The notes below the pieces were generated by a model. The model made no database searches. It saw only the letters and a program-made list of their open reading frames with translations, and was not told where the DNA came from. From positions 1-64,000 of the forward strand of contig NZ_JAHIAB010000003.1 in NCBI RefSeq assembly GCF_018760365.1: a stretch of 64,000 nt of DNA. Reading direction: 5' to 3'. This stretch comes from Pseudooceanicola endophyticus (GTDB lineage: Bacteria; Pseudomonadota; Alphaproteobacteria; Rhodobacterales; Rhodobacteraceae). A program made the position numbers and the translations under genes. Below, piece after piece: positions 16,022 through 22,923 of the stretch; position 1 is the stretch's first letter; every line of letters begins with the position of its first letter.

Positions 16022-16762
16022 ATGGATCTGGGATTGAAAGGAAAGCGCGTCGTCATAAGCGGTGGCAGCGCAGGTATCGGGGCCGAGATCGTGAAGCTCT
16101 TCGCCCAGGAAGGATGCCGCGTCGACTTCTGCGCGCGCGGGAACGACAGGATCATGGCACTCAGCGAGGAGATAAGCGCCTCGCTCCACCCCGGCATGGG
16201 CCGGGTGTCGGGAACGGCGCTCGACATGACGGATCGCCAGGCTGTTGCGGATTGGCTCGATGGCATCGGAACTTTCGACATTGCAGTCGCCAATGTCAGC
16301 GCGCTTTCGGGCGATTGCGAGCGAGCACTTGCGACCGATCTGCGCAGCACGGTCAACCTGCTTGAGGAAGCCTCGGGTCGGCTCGCGGATGGTGGTGCGA
16401 TCACCTATGTCGGCTCCAAGGCCAGCGGCATCGCCACACCGGGGTTCGAGGTTTATGGTGCGATCAAGGCGGCCATGGTGCACTATGCGAAGTCGACCGC
16501 CGGCAAGCTGATTTCAAAAGGGATTCGTGTGAATGTCGTCACGCCCGGCGATACCTTTGTCGAGGGCGGCTTTTGGGATGGGATCAGGCACAATGCGCCC
16601 GAGGCGTACAAGGCAGCCATTGCGGAGAATCCCCTCGCTCGCTTGGCAAGGCCGGAGGAAATCGCCCGAGTTGTGGCATTCATTTCCAGCCCCTCCGCGA
16701 GCTTCGTGAGCGGCGCCAACTGGCATGTCGATGGTGGGGCGCCCCCCCATGTGCAGCAGTAG
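16022..16762 (+). CDS. SDR-family NAD(P)-dependent oxidoreductase
   Basis: The 246-residue protein is a classical short-chain dehydrogenase. The nucleotide-binding motif GGSAGIG is at 14-20, followed by NVSALSG near 91-97, catalytic Ser132, Tyr145 and Lys149 (YGAIK), and the C-terminal GANWHVDGG. The ATG at 16022 has AAAGGAG 8 bases upstream; the longer frame upstream is not protein-like. It forms a unit with the CMD gene. The cofactor cannot be assigned firmly; substrate is unknown. Confidence 0.9.
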   Translation: MDLGLKGKRVVISGGSAGIGAEIVKLFAQEGCRVDFCARGNDRIMALSEEISASLHPGMGRVSGTALDMTDRQAVADWLDGIGTFDIAVANVSALSGDCERALATDLRSTVNLLEEASGRLADGGAITYVGSKASGIATPGFEVYGAIKAAMVHYAKSTAGKLISKGIRVNVVTPGDTFVEGGFWDGIRHNAPEAYKAAIAENPLARLARPEEIARVVAFISSPSASFVSGANWHVDGGAPPHVQQ

Positions 16763-16886
16763 CCGGCGGCGTAAGGATGCGACGCATGTCCGAGGCTGCC
16801 GTTCGTTTCTATGCGGCATAGAGCTGCTGCCAGGCTTCTGATCGGGGATGACAGGCGCGCCAGAGGTCGAGCGGTTGGCGCGCATA

Positions 16887-17075
16887 TCGGCAATGTTCGC
16901 GCCGCTGACCTCAGCCGGTCAGACCATGCTGCAGATGCCACAGATGGCCGATTTGGGAAAGCTGCTCTCCGGCGATGTGCAACCGGGGGAATGGCCGCAT
17001 CGGGCCGCGGACTTGGCGCGCTCGGGCGGAGGGCCTGCTTCGCCACCGCATGACCGGTTCGAGCCCTTTCCAAGC
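16887..17075 (+). repeat. Dispersed island repeat, copy G
   Basis: It has the 5' core (ATGCTGCAGATGCC at 16926, then GGGAAAGCTGCTCTCCGGCG) and the 3' segment (CCGCATGACCGGTTCGAGCC at 17046-17065) that copy D also carries. It fills most of the gap between the SDR gene and the mntP pseudogene. The rest of 16763-17120 shows no gene. Confidence 0.65.
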
Positions 17076-17120
17076 CCCTTACGTCATTGGCTACCGCACC
17101 ATCGAGGTCGCGACAAAGGG

Positions 17121-17667
17121 TTAATTCGCTGCTGTGAGATGCTCCCGGAGGGTTGTTGTGCCATTCGCGAACAAGGCAACCCCGCCAAGGGTCTCGGCAA
17201 TCCGGTCGCCGATGTAGCGGCCGACGGTCAGGCCAGCCGAACGCATCAGCATGGTCGTGACCCTGATCGCAATGGCTATGATAAAGATATCACCTGCAAG
17301 AATGCGAAAAATACGCTGACCGCCATGGCATCGATTGATGTGCCGATTGCTGTAATGATCGTCGCCCCAAAGAAGGTGGATCGAGGTTCATCATCGGTGC
17401 GGGTCCGGGTCCGGAGCGCCATGTGAATGCTGACCTCTGCGAGCAATGCGAAGGCGATCCAATGATCGACCTCGGCGACATACTGCGAGGCCGCAACGCC
17501 AGCCAGCCCACAAGAGGGGTGATGGCCGCGATCACGCCGAAGATTGCCCCGGTGCGCAAAGTCATCGCAAGTCCGGGGCGGCCCTCCGTTGGGCCGTCGC
17601 CGATGGAGGTGACGAATGCGTCAATCGACATCGTGATTGCCAGCACGCCAATGGAAAGTGGAGACAT
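17121..17667 (-). pseudogene. mntP: Manganese efflux pump MntP, frameshifted twice
   Basis: The N-terminus [20 protein letters not shown] and the first two helices are clear. After GWLA the frame breaks. The following text in the next frame ([23 protein letters not shown]) is the normal second part of MntP. The break is explained by loss of one 4-base CTGG unit from a CTGG run near 17500. A second break near 17292 (one missing base after CAGGTGA) separates the last part, ending VGRYIGDRIAETLGG...LREHL with a stop at 17121. Together the pieces make a normal-length, six-helix Mn2+ exporter, so the gene is a recent pseudogene. The start could instead be an ATG at 17679. Confidence 0.82.
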
Positions 17668-18124
17668 GGATGACTTCATTAGGGCCGTGCCGGGCGATGG
17701 ATGGACCCCGCTCGTAGAGCCACCTCGCCACGGTCTTGCAAAGCCCGTTGGGGGGGCATGCCACGCGGATTTCCACGATTATGTTGACATGACCCCCGCC
17801 ACGAAAGCGGTCGCCATTCCCCGATGCCATCGCATAAGGAGCTCCCGCCGCAAAATGTCACGTTGTTTCGAGATATTAAAATGAATCTCATTCACAGATG
17901 CGCGGGAGTAAGAAAACAGAACGCCGGGCGATGATGCAACGGATTTGGATCCGTTCAGCATGTTCGCTTCGTCCCCTCGGCTGACCTTGCGCTGTCGGTC
18001 CATGCTGCACGACGCCACCGATGGCCGGTTTGGGGAAGCTGCACCACAGCGGGCCCAATCCGGCGAGTGTCCTGTGTGGAAGGCTCCCGCATGGCAAGTC
18101 GTAATTGATCTCGTGTACCTTTTC
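17668..18124. other. Gap between mntP pseudogene and IS110 fossil
   Basis: It holds the upstream region of mntP and repeat copy H. Small minus-strand frames exist here but show no ribosome site or family match. I looked for a yybP-ykoY manganese riboswitch in front of mntP and saw none. Confidence 0.35.
17980..18078 (+). repeat. Dispersed island repeat, copy H
   Basis: The segment ATGCTGCACGACGCCACCGA, then GGCCGGTTTGGGGAAGCTGC and GGGCCCAATCCGGCGA, matches copies B and C. It ends about 50 bases before the C-terminal remnant of the IS110 transposase. Confidence 0.7.
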
Positions 18125-19060
18125 AGAAGCGGTCGCGAGCCGGGCCGGTTTTCCCTGCAACAGCTTCGTCAGCCAGGGATCGGCACGCTCGGGATGAGTG
18201 GTGAGCTGACGCACATGCGATGTCATCTCGACAAAGACAAGCTGGCGCAGGTACCGGTCGCCCATCCATTGCCCGGCAGGGCATTGCGGCACGCAATGCC
18301 CCGAGAAGGGGGGTGATCTTTCCCAACCGCTCCTTGCCACCGCTGGAGTGGTTGCGTGGTGTCAGACCAAGCACGCCGCAAATTCCCGACCACTCTTGAA
18401 CTGGTGACCCGACCCGATCGTGGCGGCCACGGTCGAGGCGGTCACTGGTCCGACATCCCGCTGCCCGACAGCACATGCGACGCATGTGCGAGAGGGGGAA
18501 TGGTCTGCAGGAGTTGCGCCTGGCGGCTGAGACGCGCCTGGATACGCATGGTGATCTCGTACCAGCGAAGGCGGTTTTTCAGCTCGACCAGTTGACGGCT
18601 GAGAACCCGCAGAACGTCCTGGGCAAGCTCTGGGAACCCGGACATCCCTTTCGCAAAATCGATGGCCCGCGCAACGCCCCGGGCGATGGCGATCCCGAAC
18701 TCAGCAGCCAGGCTTCGGAGCATATTGATCAGCTGGGGGCGCTGCCGAACCACGAAGTCCAGTGCGCGATGCAGGGAGAGCAGCGCCTGCTGGTCCGCGG
18801 ATTTGATCTCGACAAAGCGCATCGTCGGCCGCGTCTGCGCTGCCGCGCGTCCTCCGCCTTCGGATGATCCCCCGGATCATCCGATCGCTGTCGCGACCGT
18901 CTTCAGACCCTCGCAAATAGCTTCTGCATCGACAGCATCGGACTTGCCCCGTTTCACGTAGGGTTTGACGTACATCGGCGGCATCAGCCGGACAGTATGA
19001 CCGAGCTTCGTAAGCGCGCGGCCCCAGTGATGGCTCGATGCGCAGGCTTCGATGCCGATG
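18125..19060 (-). mobile_element. IS110-family transposase remnant, multiply frameshifted
   Basis: Pieces of one IS110 transposase lie in order on the minus strand in different frames. The DEDD-domain part contains GIEACASSHHWGRAL and YVKPYVKRGKSDAVDAEAIC (near 19056-18900). A middle part has MRFVEIKSADQQALLSLHRA (18822 down to about 18500). The transposase_20 part has GVLGLTPRNHSSGGKERLG (near 18360), and the tail has MGDRYLRQLV and ADPWLTKLLQGKPARLAT (to about 18131). The N-terminal 50 or so residues and the extreme C-terminus are missing. The element is inactive. The left end abuts repeat copy H. Confidence 0.85.
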
Positions 19061-19551
19061 GAGCAGGAGCCATCCACCCACTCTGCTTTGAGGCGCTCAA
19101 GGACGAGATGCGCATCTGCTTCAGCTGCTGTGAAATTTCCTGCCCGGTGCCTTTGTTGGCAACGCCCTGCTTTACCAGCCGTGCCACTGGGAGTTGATCT
19201 TGGCAACTTGGCGCGCTGAAGACTCCGGACCAGCGACGAGCTTTGAGCGTACCCATAGGAACGTCTCCACGAACGAAGGCCCGACCTCGCGTTGGAAGTG
19301 CCGGGCTTTGATGCTTCTCGAAGACAGGTAGGACAGCGATCCGCTCTCGGCGAATGACGGCTTCGACGGGCCGCGGCGCTCCGGTATCGCGATCCGAGGC
19401 TGCAAGTCGGCTCAGCGCCGGGAAGCAGCCGGTCAGGGATGACCTTACATCTCTCGGCCCAGATCCGCTTCAAGCGCACTGATGCGGGTCGCGCCTGGCA
19501 AGCTGGCACGTTTGTTCTTGTGACGGCCTGCTCCGGTTATCAGTTCAGAAA
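19061..19551. other. Unassigned stretch between IS110 remnant and DJ-1 gene
   Basis: About 490 bases with minus-strand open frames (for example RIAIPERRGPSKPSFAES-like text near 19390) that resemble no family I know. It may be the IS110 5' end, including its non-coding region, plus older insertion debris. No functional gene is supported. Confidence 0.3.
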
Positions 19552-19577
19552 GGGGCCGCCCGTCTCCGGGCGGCCCC
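19552..19577 (-). terminator. Terminator of the DJ-1/PfpI gene
   Basis: An 11-bp GC stem (GGGGCCGCCCG / CGGGCGGCCCC) with a 4-base loop starts 9 bases after the stop codon and is followed on the minus strand by TTTCTG. Confidence 0.75.
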
Positions 19578-19585
19578 AAGGGACT

Positions 19586-20266
19586 TTACAGAAGGGCGAG
19601 AACCTTCTGGGCCGCAGCGTCGGACGATGCCGGGTTCTGCCCGGTCACCAGACGGCCATCAGCCACGGCATGAGGCTGCCAGTCGCCGACGCATTCGAAC
19701 TCGGCACCAAGCGCGCGCAGCGTCGTTTCCAGCAGGAACGGCACCTCCTTCGTCAGGCCCACGGCCTCTTCCTCGCTGTCGGTGAAGGCCGTGACCTTGC
19801 GGCCCTTCACGATGGAAACGCCGTTCGCATCGACGACCTTCGCGAAGGCCGCCGGGCCGTGGCAGACCGAGGCAACGATCTTGCCGCTGTCCCAGGCCTT
19901 GCCAATGACCTGGGCGGCAAAGGGGCTTTCGGCCAGATCGAACATCGCCCCGTGGCCGCCGGGAATGTAAAGCGCATCGTAGGTGGTGACGTCCTCGTCC
20001 TCGAGGCGCCCGGGCTTTGCCAGAAGCGCCTTTGCCGTCGCATCGGCGCGGAACCGCGTGACCGAGGCCGGGGCCTCCTCGGCGGGCACGTCGGAATTCG
20101 GGTCGATGGGAACGGGCTTGCCGCCCAGCGTCACCAGCGTGACGTCGTGGCCCGCATCGAGGAAGGCGTAATAGGGGCTTGCCAGCTCTTCGTACCAGAC
20201 GCCGGTGGGCTTGCCGGTATCCCCCAGGACATCGGCCGCGGTGGACAGGATCAGAATACGTGCCAT
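19586..20266 (-). CDS. DJ-1/PfpI (type 1 glutamine amidotransferase-like) protein
   Basis: The 226-residue protein has the DJ-1/PfpI fold, with nucleophile-elbow Cys135 in VCHGPAA, a conserved Glu near 26-27 (WYEE) and IPGGHGAMFD before it. The length and N-terminus (TGVWYEELASPYYAF) place it near Hsp31/YhbO-like members, which act as glutathione-independent glyoxalases or deglycating chaperones for methylglyoxal damage. A near-perfect AAGGAGG precedes the ATG by 8 bases. It is divergent from a LysR regulator 133 bases away, which probably controls it. Cytosolic. Confidence 0.9.
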   Translation of the reverse strand: MARILILSTAADVLGDTGKPTGVWYEELASPYYAFLDAGHDVTLVTLGGKPVPIDPNSDVPAEEAPASVTRFRADATAKALLAKPGRLEDEDVTTYDALYIPGGHGAMFDLAESPFAAQVIGKAWDSGKIVASVCHGPAAFAKVVDANGVSIVKGRKVTAFTDSEEEAVGLTKEVPFLLETTLRALGAEFECVGDWQPHAVADGRLVTGQNPASSDAAAQKVLALL

Positions 20267-20399
20267 TTTCAAGGCCTCCTTGCAGTGTTCGGACCGTTCC
20301 GCCAGGAGCACCTGCGGAACGTCTCCGGACTGATATGGGGTAAGACCCACAAATCGAGAAATTGATGCACGCCATGTCAGATATCGATTAAATGGGTGA

Positions 20400-21302
20400 A
20401 TGACCGCCGATATATCCCTTCTGCGCGTCTTCCATGCCGTGATGGAGGAACGCAATGTCACCGCTGCGGCGCAACGCCTTGGCCAATCGCAAAGCACGGT
20501 CAGCGCGGCGCTTGCGCGCCTGCGCCTTGCCCTCGGGGATGAGCTTTTCCTGCGTGCCAGATACGGCGTCGAGCCGACCGAGAAGGCGCTGCAGATCGCG
20601 CCGGACATTGCCGCCGGGCTGGACCGGCTTGAACAGGCGTTCCGGGCCGCCGAACCCTTCGTGCCCGCCCAGAGCACGCGGCGCTTCCGGCTGTTGCTGG
20701 GCCCCTATGCGGAGGTCGTGCTCGTCCCGCTTCTGGCGGCGGCCTTTGCCCATCACGCCCCCAGGGCCGAGCTTGAGATCGTGCCGATCGGACCTGATCT
20801 TGATCCCCGATCCCTTGCCGGGCAGACGTTCGATCTTGCCATCGGACGGTTCTCACCGCCACCGCAGGACCTTGTGGTTTCGGATCTGTTCACGGACGGG
20901 TTCCGCTGCATCGTCGCGCCCGGAGCCCTGGCGGAAGGCGCGGTCCTGGACCGGGACCTGTATGAGCAACTGCCGCATGTGGTGGTGTCACCGCCTGGAA
21001 AATGGCGCACCGGGCTGCACAAGCTGACGGCCGATGCGGGGCTGCGCCGCAATACCAGTGTCATCGTCTCGCATTTCCTGACGGCCGCTTCCGCGGTTGC
21101 CAGCGTCGGCGGTATCGCCACCGTCCCGGCCCGTATCGCCGGCATGGTTGCCGCGCCTTACGGGCTTCGAAACGTGGCGGTCCCGCTGGACCTCGGGACC
21201 TTTCCGACACAGATCGCCTGGCACCCGCACAACAGGAACGATGCGCGCAACATATGGCTCCGAGACCTGTTGAAGGCCATTTCATCTGAAGAAGACCAGT
21301 GA
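20400..21302 (+). CDS. LysR-family transcriptional regulator
   Basis: A 300-residue LysR protein: helix-turn-helix at about 5-63 (LLRVFHAVMEERNVTAAAQR, SQSTVSAALARLR) and an effector domain at about 90-295. The fuller hydrophobic text PYAEVVLVPLLAAAFAHHAP resembles the NodD/SyrM-like branch. It is divergent from the DJ-1/PfpI gene, with a shared 133-base regulator region containing AATCGA and ATCGATT elements that could form the LysR box. It therefore probably regulates the DJ-1 gene and itself, perhaps in response to electrophiles. No strong Shine-Dalgarno is seen; the ATG was chosen from the family N-terminus. Confidence 0.9.
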   Translation: MTADISLLRVFHAVMEERNVTAAAQRLGQSQSTVSAALARLRLALGDELFLRARYGVEPTEKALQIAPDIAAGLDRLEQAFRAAEPFVPAQSTRRFRLLLGPYAEVVLVPLLAAAFAHHAPRAELEIVPIGPDLDPRSLAGQTFDLAIGRFSPPPQDLVVSDLFTDGFRCIVAPGALAEGAVLDRDLYEQLPHVVVSPPGKWRTGLHKLTADAGLRRNTSVIVSHFLTAASAVASVGGIATVPARIAGMVAAPYGLRNVAVPLDLGTFPTQIAWHPHNRNDARNIWLRDLLKAISSEEDQ

Positions 21303-21808
21303 GGTACCTGCCAAGGGGGGCTTGGTTGGCCCTTGGTGAGGCCGAAGTCGGACCGCAGTGACCGCTTCGGGGCGCGGGCACTGCGCCGCAAATGACCCTG
21401 CCCGGGGGGAAGGCGTCCATCACCAGACCGCAGAGGGGATCGGTTCCGGGCCTCGGTCGGCATTGCACCGGCTGCGACGGACAGGGCAGTTTTCGGATCG
21501 GATTTGGGGGGGCTTCGGCACAAGGGGGCGACTTAAGGCACCGAAGGTTCGGCGCGCTTCCGGAAAGCTTCGGATTTGGGGGCAGGGGCGCCTGAGTTCA
21601 AATCTCGCCTTTTCCATCAAGCGTGGGATTTGCCCCTTTCCTGCCTGCCGTTGCGCAACCGCGCGGGGCGCGGACGCTTGTCGCGTTGCCCCGGGGCGCA
21701 TTTGCCTGTCCAATGGGCCCAGATAGCCAGGCCCCGGACGGCCAGCCATCCAGTTTCCCTTCATTCCTTCCTTCCGGCCCCAGGCCGATGACCGGAGACC
21801 CATATCCG
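21303..21808. other. Intergenic region with possible tRNA 3'-end fragment
   Basis: No protein gene is supported. Near 21590-21615 the text GAGTTCAAATCTCGCC resembles a T-arm with its invariant TTCAAAT loop, followed by an acceptor-like strand and CATCA. No matching 5' half is present, so this is at most a fragment. The leader of the cytochrome gene occupies the right end. Confidence 0.35.
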
Positions 21809-22366
21809 ATGACCAAGACCGAGACCCTTCCCCGGGGCATCCTGCGGGATCGCCCCGACCGCTACGGCCTCGTCTCGAGGCTGTTCCACTGGTTGCTGGC
21901 CGCGATGATCTGCTGGCAGCTGCTGGGCATGATTCTGAAGGTGACGCTGGGCCGGGTGCCCGTGGCGGGCTTCTTCGTCAGCCACCACCAGCAGCTGGGC
22001 AGCGTGATCTTCTGCCTGGTGGCCCTGCGGCTGGGCTGGGCACTGCTGAACCGCGGGCATCGTCCCGGCCATGGCGCCGGCCTGGCGGGCATGGCCGCCC
22101 GGTTGGGGCAGGGGGCGCTCTACCTCGTCATGGCGGCGGTGCCCACCATCGCCGTGCTGCGGGCCTGGGGCGGCACGCGGGGCTTTGCCCCCTTCGGCTT
22201 CGAGATCTTCGCCCCGCGCGAGGTCGCGATCGGCTGGACGCGTGCCCTGGGCGAACTGCACGGGCCGCTGGGCTGGGCGCTGCTGGTGCTGATCGGCGGC
22301 CACGTCGCCATGGCCCTGCTGCACCAGCATGTGCTGCGCGACGGCACGCTGCGCCGCATGGTCTGA
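21809..22366 (+). CDS. Cytochrome b561-type membrane protein
   Basis: The 185-residue protein has four hydrophobic helices (about 24-47, 58-80, 100-118 and 148-173). Candidate haem b ligands are His27 (LFHWLLA), His59/60 (SHHQQ), His151 (LHGPLGW) and His165 (GGHVAMALLHQH). It fits the bacterial cytochrome b561 (CybB-like) group, which passes electrons between quinol and acceptors, including superoxide, in the inner membrane. The ATG at 21809 has GGAGA upstream; an ATG at 21788 is possible. It stands alone, ending before a good terminator. Confidence 0.88.
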   Translation: MTKTETLPRGILRDRPDRYGLVSRLFHWLLAAMICWQLLGMILKVTLGRVPVAGFFVSHHQQLGSVIFCLVALRLGWALLNRGHRPGHGAGLAGMAARLGQGALYLVMAAVPTIAVLRAWGGTRGFAPFGFEIFAPREVAIGWTRALGELHGPLGWALLVLIGGHVAMALLHQHVLRDGTLRRMV

Positions 22367-22383
22367 GCGCCGCCCGGGGTCCC

Positions 22384-22422
22384 GCCGAAGCAGGGGTGAT
22401 TCGCCCCGTGCTTCGGCGTTTT
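22384..22422 (+). terminator. Terminator of the cytochrome b561 gene
   Basis: GCCGAAGCA and TGCTTCGGC flank an inner GGGG/CCCC stem, followed by GTTTTC. It lies 17 bases after the stop codon. Confidence 0.8.
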
Positions 22423-22432
22423 CGTCGGGGAA

Positions 22433-22480
22433 TGACTATATATTGTGTTGATGACCGATTATCCCCTACGCATATGGTAG
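22433..22480. promoter_or_regulatory. NrdR box pair, distal
   Basis: TGACTATATATTGTGT (22433-22448) matches the NrdR consensus ACACTATATATAGTGT closely. About 32 bases downstream the weaker CCTACGCATATGGTAG (22465-22480) keeps the ATAT core. NrdR binds paired 16-base boxes on one helix face, and this spacing fits. Confidence 0.5.
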
Positions 22481-22692
22481 GTCGCCGCAAAAAAAATTTG
22501 GTCCCCCGCGCCTGAGCGCAACCCTGTGGACAAATTCCGGCACAAGATTCAGGGTGCCGCCAACCTGACTGAATCCCAACAGCTTTTTCATCCCCACGGG
22601 GGATAGCCGAAATGCCCCTGTCTGGGGGTATGTCGCAACGTCCGCGGGGGCGCGGACAAAGCGGAAAAACCCGGTTGACCGAGGCGGCAGCT

Positions 22693-22739
22693 ATCCCTCA
22701 AATTGTGACATATAGAGGGGCGGCCACTAGATGTAGTGG
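22693..22739. promoter_or_regulatory. NrdR box pair, proximal
   Basis: CCACTAGATGTAGTGG (22724-22739) is a perfect palindrome at nearly all NrdR consensus positions. A weaker half-matching box at 22693-22708 (ending AATTGTGA) is 31 bases upstream, the normal spacing. This pair lies about 185 bases before nrdJ and probably represses it when dATP is high. Confidence 0.6.
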
Positions 22740-22923
22740 GTGAAAAGCGCGCCACGACAAGCCTGACCAAAGCTGATTTCCGCTGTGTGGCGGTCGGCGC
22801 GTGCTGTTTCGCAGCCCGCGAGGTCAGAAGGCATGTCCGGCGATCCCCCGAAACGTGTGTGCGGGACGGGCCCGAGGCCAGTCCGTCCCGGTTCTGGGTC
22901 TGGTTGCAACGGGGTCATTCGAG

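Larger units (their letters stand above)
22423..22923. other. Long leader/promoter region of nrdJ
   Basis: About 500 bases with no gene. It contains two candidate NrdR operator pairs (listed separately) and a GC-rich segment just before the start codon with hairpin potential. I looked for a cobalamin riboswitch, given the B12 enzyme downstream, and did not see its conserved boxes. Confidence 0.5.

Noticed and set aside
17668-17900. Manganese riboswitch (yybP-ykoY) before mntP
   Set aside because: The conserved loop sequences are not visible.
7012-18078. Integron attC sites as explanation of the repeats
   Set aside because: The repeats lack the inverse/core site pairs and extended palindrome of attC; genes point both ways and no integrase is visible.
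22484-22923. Cobalamin riboswitch before nrdJ
   Set aside because: I looked for the B12 box and its partner segments and found none; class II reductases are not usually repressed this way.
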